From assembly GCF_001697225.1 (NCBI RefSeq), contig NZ_CP014671.1:2542001-2606000 (forward strand): a stretch of 64,000 nt of DNA, in the 5' to 3' direction. The notes below the pieces were generated by a model, which worked only from the letters and a program-made list of their open reading frames with translations, did not search any database and had not been told where the DNA came from. Position 1 is the first letter of the stretch; the number at the start of each line of letters is the position of its first letter. This DNA is from Immundisolibacter cernigliae. Its GTDB lineage: Bacteria; Pseudomonadota; Gammaproteobacteria; Immundisolibacterales; Immundisolibacteraceae. This document shows positions 55,165 through 64,000 of the stretch, piece by piece. Made by a program: the position numbers and the translations under genes.

Positions 55165-55323
55165 TGCGTTTCTCCGTTTGGGGGTTTGGGCCAGCGTGTA
55201 GAATGCCGGCACTTTTCACGCCGGCCGCGCGCGGCCGGGCGAGTTTGCCACAGCGCCGCCTGCCATCTCCTGGAGCCGATCGGGGGCTCGCCGCGCGGTT
55301 AACGCCACGACAAGAAGCATTCC

Positions 55324-56442
55324 ATGACGGTGTTGGTGGGGGTGCCGCGCGAGCGCGCGGCAGGCGAGTGCCGCGTGGCAGCAACGCCGGAATCGGTCAA
55401 GAAACTGCTGGCCCTGGGTGCGCAGGTGTGCGTGGAGGCGGGCGCCGGTGAGGCCGCCCGCTATGCGGATACCGCCTATGCGCAGGCCGGTGCCCGCGTG
55501 ACCACCGCGGCCGAGACCCTGGCGGCCGACGTGGTGCTCGCGGTGCGCCGGCCGGTGGCCGAACAGCTTGCCGCCATGCGGCCAGGCGCGCTGCTGGTCG
55601 GCTTTGCCGATCCTCATGCCGGCGGCCTGGACGCGCTGGCGCAGGCGGGTCTGAGCGTGCTGGCGGTGGAGCTGATCCCCCGAATCTCCCGCGCGCAGGG
55701 CATGGACGCGCTGTCCTCACAGGCCAACATCGCCGGCTACCGGGCGGTGCTGGAAGCGACGTCGCATTACCGGCGCTTCCTGCCGCTGATGATGACCTCC
55801 GCCGGCACCGCCAAGCCCAGCCGCGTGGTGATTTTGGGCGTGGGCGTCGCCGGTCTGCAGGCCATTGCCACCGCGCGGCGCCTGGGCGCGCAGGTGGAGG
55901 CCTTCGACGTGCGCCCCGAGACGCGCGAGCAGGTGCTGTCGTTGGGCGCCAAGTTCATCGACATCGACCTTGGCGAGAGCGGCGCCGGGGCAGGGGGCTA
56001 TGCCCGCGAACTGTCGGCGCAGGCGCAGCAGCGCCAGCAGGAACTGCTCGGCGAGCGCCTGAAGGCGGCCGACATCATCATCACCACCGCGCTCATTCCA
56101 GGTCGCCCGGCGCCGGTGCTGGTGCCCGAGGCGGTGGTGCAGGGCATGCGGCCCGGCTCGGTGATCGTGGACCTGGCCGCTGCGAACGGCGGCAACTGCC
56201 CGCTGACCGAGGCTGACCGGGTTGTGGAAAAACACGGCGTGACACTGGTCGGCATTACCGACTATCCGTCGCGTGTGGCCACCGATGCCAGCGCCTTCTA
56301 TGCCCGCAACCTGCTGAACCTGCTCGAACTGGCGCTGCGCAAGGACGAGGCCGGCACGCGCATCGAGCTGGACCTGCAGGACGAAATCATCGCCGCCGCG
56401 CTGGCCGTGCAGGCCGGCACGCTGCGTTTTGCAAAACCCTGA
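55324..56442 (+). CDS. pntAA: NAD(P) transhydrogenase alpha subunit, NAD-binding part
   Basis: A 372-residue soluble domain I of proton-translocating transhydrogenase. The alanine-dehydrogenase-like N-terminus (VGVPRERAAGECRVAATPES) and the Rossmann motif VVILGVGVAGLQAIATARRL bind NAD(H). It lacks membrane helices, so this is the split three-gene form (pntAA-pntAB-pntB). The second alpha part starts 12 bp downstream. Confidence 0.94.
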   Translation: MTVLVGVPRERAAGECRVAATPESVKKLLALGAQVCVEAGAGEAARYADTAYAQAGARVTTAAETLAADVVLAVRRPVAEQLAAMRPGALLVGFADPHAGGLDALAQAGLSVLAVELIPRISRAQGMDALSSQANIAGYRAVLEATSHYRRFLPLMMTSAGTAKPSRVVILGVGVAGLQAIATARRLGAQVEAFDVRPETREQVLSLGAKFIDIDLGESGAGAGGYARELSAQAQQRQQELLGERLKAADIIITTALIPGRPAPVLVPEAVVQGMRPGSVIVDLAAANGGNCPLTEADRVVEKHGVTLVGITDYPSRVATDASAFYARNLLNLLELALRKDEAGTRIELDLQDEIIAAALAVQAGTLRFAKP

Positions 56443-56454
56443 CGAAGGACCGCC

Positions 56455-56739
56455 ATGACCGCCATCGTCGTTTCGCTATACATCTTCGTGCTGGCCTGCT
56501 TCATCGGCTACCAGGTGATCTGGGGCGTGACGCCGGCCCTGCACACGCCGCTGATGTCGCTGACCAACGCCATCTCCGGAATCATCATCGTGGGCGCCAT
56601 GCTGGTGACCGGCTTTCACGAGGCCGATGGCCTGACCCGCGGCATCGGCTTCGTGGCCGTGGTGCTGGCCTCGATCAACATCTTCGGCGGCTTCCTGGTC
56701 ACCCAGCGCATGCTCGCCATGTTCAAGAAGAAGACCTGA
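56455..56739 (+). CDS. pntAB: NAD(P) transhydrogenase alpha subunit, membrane part
   Basis: A 94-residue membrane protein with three or so hydrophobic helices ([49 protein letters not shown]). The [12 protein letters not shown] motif is typical of the alpha2 membrane subunit. It lies between the soluble alpha part and pntB, 2 bp before pntB. Confidence 0.93.
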   Translation: MTAIVVSLYIFVLACFIGYQVIWGVTPALHTPLMSLTNAISGIIIVGAMLVTGFHEADGLTRGIGFVAVVLASINIFGGFLVTQRMLAMFKKKT

Positions 56740-56741
56740 AC

Positions 56742-58127
56742 ATGGCTGCCAGCACGCTGGCCGTGGCGTATCTGGCCGCCGCGGTGTTGTTCATCCTGGG
56801 TCTGAAGGGCCTGGCCTCGCCGCGCACGGCGCGCGCCGGCAACCTGTATGCAATGGCCGGCATGACGCTGGCGGCCCTGGTCACCCTGGCCTCGCCGCAG
56901 GTTGCCGATTACGGCTGGATCGTGGCCGGCGTTGCCATCGGTGGCGGCATCGGTGCGGTGCTGGCGCGGCGGGTCAAGATGACCGACATGCCGCAGCTGG
57001 TGGCCATCCTGCACAGCTTCGTGGGGCTCGCCGCCGTGCTGGTGGCGCTCGGTACCTACTTCACGCACCGCGACGCGGGTGCCCTGGACGCGCTGCTGAT
57101 GGCGGAGCTGGGCATCGGCAGCTTCATCGGTGCGATCACCTTCACCGGCTCGGTGATTGCGTTCGGCAAGTTGCAGGGCCTGATCGGTTCGGCGCCGCTG
57201 CGCTTTGCCGGTCAGCACTGGGTGAATCTGGCGCTGGCGCTGCTGATGGTGGGGTTTGCCGGGCAGTTCGTGCTCGGCGGTGGTCTGCCGGCCTTTGCCG
57301 CCATGACGGCGCTGGCGCTGCTGCTGGGCGTGCTGCTGATCCTGCCGATCGGCGGTGCCGACATGCCGGTGGTGGTATCGATGCTGAACTCGTACTCCGG
57401 CTGGGCGGCTGCGGCGACCGGTTTCACGCTGCACAACGAGCTGCTGATCATCACCGGCGCGCTGGTGGGCGCGTCCGGCGCCATCCTGTCGTACATCATG
57501 TGCCGGGCCATGAACCGCTCGATCCTGAGCGTGATCTTCGGCGGCTTTGGCACCGGCGAGGAGGCGGCCGCCGCCGGTGGCGGCGTCGAGGGTCGGTCGG
57601 TCAAGTCGGCGGCCGTCGAGGATGCAGCGTTCATGCTGGAGAACGCCGGCAAGGTCATCATCGTGCCCGGTTACGGTCTGGCCGTGGCGCAGGCCCAACA
57701 CGCGACGGCCGAACTGGTCGACGCGCTCGAAAGGAAGGGTGTGGAGGTCAAGTTCGCCATCCACCCGGTGGCCGGGCGCATGCCGGGGCACATGAACGTG
57801 CTGCTGGCCGAGGCCGACATTCCCTACGACAAGGTGTTCGAGATGGAGGAGATCAATCCGGATTTCGCCACCTGCGACGTGGCGCTGGTGCTGGGTGCCA
57901 ACGATGTCACCAACCCGTCCGCCAAGACCGACCGCGCGAGTCCCATCTACGGCATGCCGATCCTGGACGTGCACCGGGCGCGGCAGATTTTCTTCGTCAA
58001 GCGCAGCATGAAACCCGGTTATGCCGGCGTCGACAATGCGCTGTTCTATCAGGACAACTGCGCGCTGGTGTTCGGCGACGCCAAAAAGGTGGTGGAGGCG
58101 CTGATCCAGGCCTTGGGGCATTCCTGA
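56742..58127 (+). CDS. pntB: NAD(P) transhydrogenase beta subunit
   Basis: A 461-residue beta subunit with about eight N-terminal membrane helices forming the proton channel, and a C-terminal NADP(H)-binding domain III. VIIVPGYGLAVAQAQH and HPVAGRMPGHMNVLLAEADI are the nucleotide-binding segments, and LGANDVTNPSAKTD is typical of domain III. The complex reduces NADP+ with NADH using the proton gradient, giving NADPH for biosynthesis and redox repair. Confidence 0.95.
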   Translation: MAASTLAVAYLAAAVLFILGLKGLASPRTARAGNLYAMAGMTLAALVTLASPQVADYGWIVAGVAIGGGIGAVLARRVKMTDMPQLVAILHSFVGLAAVLVALGTYFTHRDAGALDALLMAELGIGSFIGAITFTGSVIAFGKLQGLIGSAPLRFAGQHWVNLALALLMVGFAGQFVLGGGLPAFAAMTALALLLGVLLILPIGGADMPVVVSMLNSYSGWAAAATGFTLHNELLIITGALVGASGAILSYIMCRAMNRSILSVIFGGFGTGEEAAAAGGGVEGRSVKSAAVEDAAFMLENAGKVIIVPGYGLAVAQAQHATAELVDALERKGVEVKFAIHPVAGRMPGHMNVLLAEADIPYDKVFEMEEINPDFATCDVALVLGANDVTNPSAKTDRASPIYGMPILDVHRARQIFFVKRSMKPGYAGVDNALFYQDNCALVFGDAKKVVEALIQALGHS

Positions 58128-58228
58128 GCGCTTCCAGGCGCCCTGATTGGCGCATGAAAGGGGTCTGCGGCGGGTCCGGCGGCTGGGTCGGATGCTCGCG
58201 CGGGGTGTCATTTCCCGGGCGCCGCGGC

Positions 58229-58234
58229 TATAAT
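58229..58234 (+). promoter_or_regulatory. Perfect -10 box of the rimP-nusA-infB operon
   Basis: TATAAT lies 66 bp before the rimP start. A clear -35 box is not seen (GTGTCA or TGTCAT at 17-18 bp is weak). Transcription would begin near 58241 and include the hairpin at 58261. Confidence 0.6.
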
Positions 58235-58260
58235 CGCCGCCCTCTATTCAGCGTGCATTG

Positions 58261-58283
58261 AATGGGCCTTTGGCCCATTTTTT
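58261..58283 (+). terminator. Leader terminator/attenuator upstream of rimP
   Basis: A perfect 8-bp stem AATGGGCC / GGCCCATT with loop TTT is followed by TTTTATTT. It sits between the probable promoter and the rimP start codon, so it would terminate much of the operon transcription early unless countered. Intrinsic terminators in this position are known from rimP leaders in other gammaproteobacteria. Confidence 0.82.
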
Positions 58284-58299
58284 ATTTCAGGTACGGGAT

Positions 58300-58800
58300 T
58301 TGTCGGGGTCATTGACCGAGCGGCTGCGCGATTTGCTGGGGCCAGCGCTTGAAAAACTGGGCTACGAATTGATACAGGTGGAGCAGATCGCTACCCGCCG
58401 GCCGGTGCTGCGCCTGTACATCGACCTGCTGGCGGATGCCGGGGCTGGAGTCACGCTGGATGATTGCCAGAAGGTGAGCCAGTACGTGAGCGGTCTGTTG
58501 GATGTCGAGGACCCGCTGCCGGGTGCCTATGCGCTGGAGGTGTCGTCGCCGGGCCTGGACCGGCCGCTGGTGACGGCGGAGCATTTTCGCCGCTTTGTCG
58601 GCAGCGAGGCGCGCCTGCAATTGCACCGGCCGCTGCAGGGTGCGCGGCGTCTGCGTGGCCGCCTGTGCAGTGAGGCCGATGGCGTGATCGAAATTGAAGT
58701 GGATGGCCAGCGGCTGAGTCTGCCACTGGCAGAAATCAGGGCTGCCCGACTGGTGCCGGACCTGGCGGCGGAACTGCGGAGCAAGGGCGATGGACACTAA
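58300..58800 (+). CDS. rimP: Ribosome maturation factor RimP
   Basis: A 166-residue protein for 30S subunit maturation. The TTG at 58300 gives a start that matches known RimP N-termini (LSGSLTERLRDLLGPALEKL); a TTG at 58312 is an alternative, and the frame further upstream runs through the terminator. Conserved segments are LRLYID, VSGLLDVEDPLPGAYALEVS and SPGLDRPL. Its end overlaps nusA by 11 bp. Confidence 0.9.
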   Translation: MSGSLTERLRDLLGPALEKLGYELIQVEQIATRRPVLRLYIDLLADAGAGVTLDDCQKVSQYVSGLLDVEDPLPGAYALEVSSPGLDRPLVTAEHFRRFVGSEARLQLHRPLQGARRLRGRLCSEADGVIEIEVDGQRLSLPLAEIRAARLVPDLAAELRSKGDGH

Positions 58801-60292
58801 GGAAATCCTGCAGGTCGTTGACGTCGTCTCGAACGAGAAGGGCGTCTCCAAGGAAGTCATCTTCGAGGCCATCGAGGCCGCGCTGGCGGCCGCCACACGC
58901 AAGGTGGGCGGCGAACACATGGACGTGCGGGTCGCCATCGACCGCCACAGCGGCAGCTACGAGACCTTTCGCCGCTGGACGGTGGTCGACGACGAGGCCG
59001 ACGAATTCGATCCGGAGCAGCAGTTCACGCTGTCGGGCGCGCAGCGCGATCATCCCGGCGTGGCCGTCGGTGACGTGATCGAGGAGCCGCTGCCGGCGGT
59101 GCCGTTCGGGCGCATTGCCTCGCAGATGGCCAAGCAGGTCATCGTGCAGAAAGTGCGCGACGCCGAGCGCGAGAAGATCGTCGAAACCTACACGCCGCGC
59201 ATCGGCCACATGCTGGTCGGCCAGGTCAAGCGCCTGGACCGCGGCAACCTGATCGTGGACCTGGGCGGCAACGTCGATGCCCTGCTGACGCGGGACGAGA
59301 TGATCGCCCGCGAGAACATCCGCATCGGTGACCGCGTCTGCGCCCTGCTGGCCGACGCGCGCATCGAGCAGCGCGGGCCGCAGCTGTTCCTGACCCGGCG
59401 CGCCCCCAAGCTCATGATGGAGCTGTTCCGGCGCGAGGTGCCGGAAGTCGCCGACGGCATCGTGGAAGTGATCGCTTGTGCCCGGGACCCGGGTGTGCGC
59501 GCCAAGATCGCCGTGCGCAGCTACGACCCGCGCATCGATCCGATCGGTGCCTGCGTCGGCATGCACGGCACGCGCGTGCAGGCGGTCTCGAACGAGCTGG
59601 CCGGTGAGCGGGTGGACATCGTGCTGTTTGACGTCAACCCGGCGCAGTTCGTGCTGAACTCGCTGTCGCCGGCCAAGGTGGTATCGATCACCATGGACGA
59701 AGAGAGCCACACCATGGACGTGGCCGTCGCCGAGGACCAGTTGTCGATTGCCATCGGCCGCGGCGGACAGAACGTGCGCCTGGCCAGCGAGCTGACCGGC
59801 TGGGAGCTGAACCTCATGACCGAGGAGCAGGCCTCCCAGAAGCAGGAAGCCGAGATCGGCACCCTGCGTCAGATGTTCGTCGACAAGCTCGATCTGGACC
59901 AGAGCGTGGCCGACATCCTGGTCCAGGAAGGCTTCACCAGCGTCGAGGAAGTGGCCTTCGTGCCGGCCGCCGAGCTGTTGGCGATCGAGGAATTCGATGA
60001 GGACCTGGTGCAGGAGCTGCGCAGCCGAGCCCAGAACCTGCTGTTGACGCAGGAAATCTCGCGCGAGGAAGAGTTCGGCGATGTCGAGCCGGCGGCCGAT
60101 CTGCTGGAAGTCGAGGGCATGTCCCGGCGTCTGGCGTATCGGCTTGCCGCCCACGGCATCGTCACCCGTGAGGACCTGGCCGACCAGGCGGTCCCGGATT
60201 TGCTTGACATCGACGGCTTCGACGAGACGCTCGCCGGCCAGCTCATCATGGCTGCGCGGTCGGCGTGGTTCACCGACGGCGCTCAGGCCTGA
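58790..60292 (+). CDS. nusA: Transcription termination/antitermination factor NusA
   Basis: A 500-residue NusA. An N-terminal polymerase-binding domain covers about 1-125, an S1 domain about 135-200 ([16 protein letters not shown]), and two KH domains about 200-345 ([36 protein letters not shown]). Two C-terminal acidic repeats follow, as in gammaproteobacteria. It overlaps rimP by 11 bp and is followed by infB after 14 bp. NusA may itself act on the leader terminator at 58261. Confidence 0.96.
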   Translation: MDTKEILQVVDVVSNEKGVSKEVIFEAIEAALAAATRKVGGEHMDVRVAIDRHSGSYETFRRWTVVDDEADEFDPEQQFTLSGAQRDHPGVAVGDVIEEPLPAVPFGRIASQMAKQVIVQKVRDAEREKIVETYTPRIGHMLVGQVKRLDRGNLIVDLGGNVDALLTRDEMIARENIRIGDRVCALLADARIEQRGPQLFLTRRAPKLMMELFRREVPEVADGIVEVIACARDPGVRAKIAVRSYDPRIDPIGACVGMHGTRVQAVSNELAGERVDIVLFDVNPAQFVLNSLSPAKVVSITMDEESHTMDVAVAEDQLSIAIGRGGQNVRLASELTGWELNLMTEEQASQKQEAEIGTLRQMFVDKLDLDQSVADILVQEGFTSVEEVAFVPAAELLAIEEFDEDLVQELRSRAQNLLLTQEISREEEFGDVEPAADLLEVEGMSRRLAYRLAAHGIVTREDLADQAVPDLLDIDGFDETLAGQLIMAARSAWFTDGAQA

Positions 60293-60306
60293 GAGGTTCA
60301 GATCCA

Positions 60307-62859
60307 GTGGCAGCACAGTCCATAGAACAGTTCGCCGCGTCCATCCGCGTGCCGGTCGATCGTCTGCTGCGCCAGTTGCAGGAGGCCGGCGTCGGCGTCC
60401 GCGCTGCCGGTGACTCGATCACCGACGACGAAAAGGCGGCCCTGCTGGGCCATTTGCGCCGTGCGCACGGCGCCGAGGCAAGCGAAACCAGCCCGACGCC
60501 GCGCAAGATCACGCTGACCCGCCAGGTCGTGTCCGAGCTGCGCCAACCGGCGGTCGCCCGCCGGCCGGGCCCGGGCGCCGCGCCCGCAGTGGCCGCGAAC
60601 AAGGTGACCGTGGTCACGCGCAAGCGGCGCACCTACGTCAAGCGTGAAGACCAGGAAAGGGTTGGCGAGGAAACGGCGGCCGAGAGCGATACCGTAACGC
60701 CGGTCGAGCAGCCGGCTCCCGAGTCCGAGCTGATCGTGCAGGCTCCGGAGCCGGTCGTCGAGCCGGCGCCCGTTGCGGAACCTGAACAGCCCGCCGTCGC
60801 GCAGGCAACGTCCGCCGCCGAGGCGCCGCCGCGTCGCACGACCGAGCCGCAGCCGGCGGCGCGTCCACAGCCGCAAGCCCCGCGCCAGGCGCCGGGCAAG
60901 CCGCCCGCGCGCGGTGCGCAACCGGCGCCGCGCCGCGATGAGCCCGGCCGCGGTGCCGGCAAGCAGCGCAAAAAAGGTGGGCGTGACGAGCGCGGCGGCT
61001 TTGGTGATGACGCCCAGGGGCGCCTGCGCAGCCGTTCCCGGCCGGGTGCCCATCGCGGGGCAGGCGCAGGCGCCGGACGGCACCAGTTCGAACGCCCGCA
61101 GGGTGCCATCACCCGCGAGGTTGAGGTGCCGGCCAGCATCACCGTGGCGGAGCTCGCAAGCCGCATGTCGGTCAAGGCGGCCGAGGTGATCAAGTGCCTG
61201 ATGCGCATGGGCCAGATGGCCACCATCAATCAGGCGCTGGATCAGGACACAGCGATGCTGGTGGTCGAGGAGATGGGCCACACCGCCGCAGTGGCGGCGC
61301 CACAGAGCCCCGAATCCCTGCTCACCGAGCTGGCGCCGACCGGCGAGGGCACAGCCCGCGCCCCGATCGTCACGGTCATGGGTCATGTCGATCACGGCAA
61401 GACCACACTGCTGGACTACATCCGCAAGTCGCAGGTGGCGGCCGGCGAGGCCGGCGCCATTACCCAGCATATCGGTGCCTATCACGTGACCACGCCGCGC
61501 GGCGCGGTCACGTTCCTGGACACGCCCGGCCACGCGGCCTTCTCGGCCATGCGCGCCCGCGGCGCGGCGCTGACGGACATCGTCATCCTGGTGGTGGCCG
61601 CCGACGACGGCGTGATGCCGCAGACCATCGAGGCGGTGCAGCACGCCAAGGCGGCGGGTGTGCCGCTGGTGGTGGCAGTCAACAAGATGGACAAGCCGGA
61701 TGCCGAGCCGGATCGGGTCAAGCAGGAGCTGATCCAGCACGACGTGATCGCCGAGGACTTTGGCGGCGAGGTGCAGTTCGTGCCGGTGTCTGCAAAGACG
61801 GGCGCCGGCATCGACGCCCTGCTGGAAGCCGTGTTGCTGCAGGCCGAGGTGATGGAACTGAAGGCGGTGACCGAAGGTCCCGCCGTGGGCGTGGTGGTAG
61901 AGGCCAAACTCGATCGCGGTCGCGGCCCGGTGGCTACCGTCCTGGTGCAGGCCGGTACGCTCAGGCGCGGTGACATGGTGCTGGCCGGCGGCGAGTTTGG
62001 TCGCGCCCGCGTGCTGCTGGACGAGCACGCGCAGCCCCTGCTGGAAGCCGGCCCGTCGCGGCCGGTGGAAGTGCTCGGCCTGTCCGGCGTACCCAACGTG
62101 GGCGATGTGTTCAATGTGGTCGAGGACGAGCGCAAGGCGCGCGAAATCGCCCTGTTCCGCCAGCAGGCGGCGCGCGAGGCGAGCCTGTCGCGGCGCGAAG
62201 CGGTGCCCGGCGGCGACATCTTCAGCCAGCTTCGGGCGGCCCAGATCAAGAGCCTGAACGTCATCATCAAGGCCGACGTGCAAGGTTCGGCCGAAGCGAT
62301 CGCCAGCTCCCTGCTGGGGCTGGCGACGGACGAGGTCACCGTGCGCGTGGTGGCCTCGGGCGTGGGCGGCATCACCGAGACGGACGTCAACCTGGCCCTG
62401 TCCACCGGCGCCCTGTTGGTTGGCTTCAACGTCCGGGCCGACGCCACGGCGCGCAAGCTGCTGAAAGAAACCGGCGTCGAGGTTCGTTACCACAGCATCA
62501 TCTACGAGGTGATCGACGAGGTGAAGCGGGCGCTGGGTGGCCTGCTCGAACCGGAAATCCGGGAGACCATCCTGGGCCTGGCGGAAGTGCGCGAGGTGTT
62601 CCACTCGGCCAAGTTTGGCGCCGTTGCCGGCTGCATCGTGTCCGACGGCGTGGTGCGCCGCCGCTGCCCGATCCGCGTGCTGCGCGGCAACGTGGTGATC
62701 TACGAGGGCGAGCTCGAATCCTTGCGCCGGCACAAGGACGACGTGCCCGAGGTGCGGGCGGGCACCGAGTGCGGTATTGCCGTCAAGCAGTACAACGACG
62801 TGCAGGTCGGCGACCAGATCGAGTGCTTCGAGCGTACGTCGGTGGAGCGCACGCTGTAA
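60307..62859 (+). CDS. infB: Translation initiation factor IF-2
   Basis: An 850-residue IF-2 GTPase that places fMet-tRNA on the 30S subunit. The GTG at 60307 gives [20 protein letters not shown], the IF2-N domain. A long basic, Pro/Ala/Arg-rich linker covers about 100-270, then a second IF2-N-like domain. The G domain has GHVDHGKTT (359-367), DTPGHAAF and NKMDKPD, followed by the beta-barrel and C-terminal domains. It is full length for the group. Confidence 0.96.
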   Translation: MAAQSIEQFAASIRVPVDRLLRQLQEAGVGVRAAGDSITDDEKAALLGHLRRAHGAEASETSPTPRKITLTRQVVSELRQPAVARRPGPGAAPAVAANKVTVVTRKRRTYVKREDQERVGEETAAESDTVTPVEQPAPESELIVQAPEPVVEPAPVAEPEQPAVAQATSAAEAPPRRTTEPQPAARPQPQAPRQAPGKPPARGAQPAPRRDEPGRGAGKQRKKGGRDERGGFGDDAQGRLRSRSRPGAHRGAGAGAGRHQFERPQGAITREVEVPASITVAELASRMSVKAAEVIKCLMRMGQMATINQALDQDTAMLVVEEMGHTAAVAAPQSPESLLTELAPTGEGTARAPIVTVMGHVDHGKTTLLDYIRKSQVAAGEAGAITQHIGAYHVTTPRGAVTFLDTPGHAAFSAMRARGAALTDIVILVVAADDGVMPQTIEAVQHAKAAGVPLVVAVNKMDKPDAEPDRVKQELIQHDVIAEDFGGEVQFVPVSAKTGAGIDALLEAVLLQAEVMELKAVTEGPAVGVVVEAKLDRGRGPVATVLVQAGTLRRGDMVLAGGEFGRARVLLDEHAQPLLEAGPSRPVEVLGLSGVPNVGDVFNVVEDERKAREIALFRQQAAREASLSRREAVPGGDIFSQLRAAQIKSLNVIIKADVQGSAEAIASSLLGLATDEVTVRVVASGVGGITETDVNLALSTGALLVGFNVRADATARKLLKETGVEVRYHSIIYEVIDEVKRALGGLLEPEIRETILGLAEVREVFHSAKFGAVAGCIVSDGVVRRRCPIRVLRGNVVIYEGELESLRRHKDDVPEVRAGTECGIAVKQYNDVQVGDQIECFERTSVERTL

Positions 62860-62862
62860 GCC

Positions 62863-63207
62863 ATGCAGGGCGTCGACCGCACCCGCCGCGTGGCGCAGGC
62901 GATTGCCGAGGAACTTCCCGCTGCGCTGCGCGAGGTGAAGGACCCGCGCGTGACCGGCCTGATTACCATTCACGGGGTCACGGTCAGCCGCGACCTTGGC
63001 GTCGCCAAGGTCCGCTTCGATGTGCTGGGCGGCGCCGATACCGCGGCTGCGGTGGCCGGTTTGCACCACGCAGCCGGTTTTCTGCGCAGTCGTCTGGCGA
63101 CTGCCCTGCGCCTGCGGCGGATGCCGGAACTGCGTTTCGAGCTCGACCCACCGTCGCGCATCGAGGACCTGTTGCGGCGCATCGGAGCGGAGGGTGGGGC
63201 CGCTTGA
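62863..63207 (+). CDS. rbfA: Ribosome-binding factor A
   Basis: A 114-residue KH-like protein for 30S (16S 5'-end) maturation. Conserved sequence includes RRVAQAIAEELPAALREVKD and RVTGLITIHGV; PELRFELDPPSRIEDLL closes the domain. It begins 3 bp after infB and its stop overlaps the truB start by 3 bp. It lacks the longer C-terminal tail seen in some species. Confidence 0.95.
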   Translation: MQGVDRTRRVAQAIAEELPAALREVKDPRVTGLITIHGVTVSRDLGVAKVRFDVLGGADTAAAVAGLHHAAGFLRSRLATALRLRRMPELRFELDPPSRIEDLLRRIGAEGGAA

Positions 63208-64000
63208 GGCGTCGTCGCGGCCGCCCGGTCAGCGGTGTACTGCTGCTGGACAAGCCAACCGGCGTGTCATCGAATCACGCCCTGCAGACCGCGCGGCGAC
63301 TGCTGAACGCGGCCAAGGCCGGTCACACCGGCACACTGGACCCGCTTGCCAGCGGCCTGCTGCCGCTGTGTTTCGGCGAGGCGACCAAGGTGTCGCAGTT
63401 CCTGCTGGGGGCGGACAAGACCTACCGCGCTCGGGCCCGCCTGGGCATCACCACCAGCACCGGCGACCGCGAAGGCGAGGTGCTGCGCCAGCGCCCGGTG
63501 GCGGTGGACGCCGCACGCCTGGCCGCGGCCTTGGTGGCTCACACCGGCGATCTGTTGCAGGTGCCGCCCATGTATTCCGCGCTCAAGCAGGGCGGCGAGC
63601 GCCTGTACGCGCTGGCTCGCCGCGGCGAGACGGTCGAGCGCCCGGCCCGGCCGGTCCACGTGAGCCGGCTTGAGCTGCTGGAATTTGACGAAAGCGGTTT
63701 CGAGGTCGAGCTGGACTGTTCCAAGGGCACCTACGTGCGCAGCCTGATCGAGGACATCGGCGAGGCACTGGGCTGCGGCGCCCACATGACGGCGCTGCGT
63801 CGCCTGCGGGTCGGCGCGCTGGATGTGCGCCAGGCAATAGACCTGGAACGGCTGCGGGCACTGGCCGCGGATGACCCGAATGCGCTGGATGCCTGTCTGA
63901 TGCCGATTGCGGAAGCCCTGGCCCACTTGCCGCAGCTGGAACTGGCCCCGCCCGAGGCGGTGAGCCTGCAACGCGGTCAGGCGCAGACCTTGCGCCAGCC
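63204..64000 (+). CDS. truB: tRNA pseudouridine(55) synthase TruB (3' end outside window)
   Basis: The first 265 codons of TruB, starting with TTG at 63204, which overlaps the rbfA stop. The catalytic Asp46 is in GHTGTLDPLASGLLPL; further motifs are VPPMYSALKQGGERLY and CSKGTYVRSLIEDIG. It makes pseudouridine 55 in the T-loop of tRNAs. The frame is open to the window end and would continue into the C-terminal PUA-like domain. Confidence 0.94.
   Translation, partial: MRRRRGRPVSGVLLLDKPTGVSSNHALQTARRLLNAAKAGHTGTLDPLASGLLPLCFGEATKVSQFLLGADKTYRARARLGITTSTGDREGEVLRQRPVAVDAARLAAALVAHTGDLLQVPPMYSALKQGGERLYALARRGETVERPARPVHVSRLELLEFDESGFEVELDCSKGTYVRSLIEDIGEALGCGAHMTALRRLRVGALDVRQAIDLERLRALAADDPNALDACLMPIAEALAHLPQLELAPPEAVSLQRGQAQTLRQ

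Noticed and set aside
60298-63069. A 923-codon minus-strand open frame
   Set aside because: It is the antisense shadow of infB, whose GTPase motifs are unmistakable.

Overview
This 64-kb window is GC-rich, almost fully coding chromosome of a Gram-negative gammaproteobacterium. The evidence is an LPS/Kdo block (kdsD, kdsC, lptA, lptB) beside rpoN and rapZ, an efp-epmA-epmB translation-factor set, and the housekeeping operon rimP-nusA-infB-rbfA-truB. I cannot name the species. Several DUF1302/DUF1329 envelope proteins and many acyl-CoA or aromatic catabolism genes suggest an environmental degrader, possibly near Immundisolibacter or Nevskiales; this is a low-confidence guess from gene content.

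Layout. 1-11.2 kb is catabolic and accessory: an aldo/keto reductase end, an O-acetylhomoserine sulfhydrylase, two ACMSD-like amidohydrolases, a HpaB-like monooxygenase with a DUF1302-DUF1329 pair, a methyltransferase, an ornithine-cyclodeaminase-like protein and an SBF-type transporter. 11.3-14.1 kb holds a lone MmeI-type restriction-modification enzyme with an AT-richer central block. 14.2-23.3 kb is a leucine/isovalerate (liu) operon with an added thiolase and quinone oxidoreductase. 23.4-27 kb has cytochrome c', a helix-hairpin-helix protein, the methionine sulfoxide repair pair msrPQ, and prmB. 27-32.6 kb is the rapZ-rpoN-lptB-lptA-kdsC-kdsD block, which lacks the usual lptC, hpf and ptsN. 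33-50.8 kb is the most unusual part. 50.8-64 kb is housekeeping: moaB, a DksA-like protein, a NUDIX protein, EF-P and its modification enzymes, transhydrogenase pntAA-pntAB-pntB, and the nusA-infB operon.

The 33-50.8 kb region contains two tandem, diverged copies of a multi-component envelope module: DUF1302 outer-membrane beta-barrel, one or two periplasmic DUF1329 proteins, a YCF48-like beta-propeller and an MMPL/HAE3-type RND protein. A partial third copy (DUF1302-DUF1329 only) sits at 2.7-5.6 kb. Composition suggests a trans-envelope route for a hydrophobic molecule; the substrate and direction are unknown.

The two full modules are damaged in different genes. In the first, the YCF48 gene is cut by an IS481-family element with a clean 6-bp target duplication. 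In the second, the RND gene carries an apparent single-base deletion. Together they still encode one intact copy of every component, so they may cross-complement.
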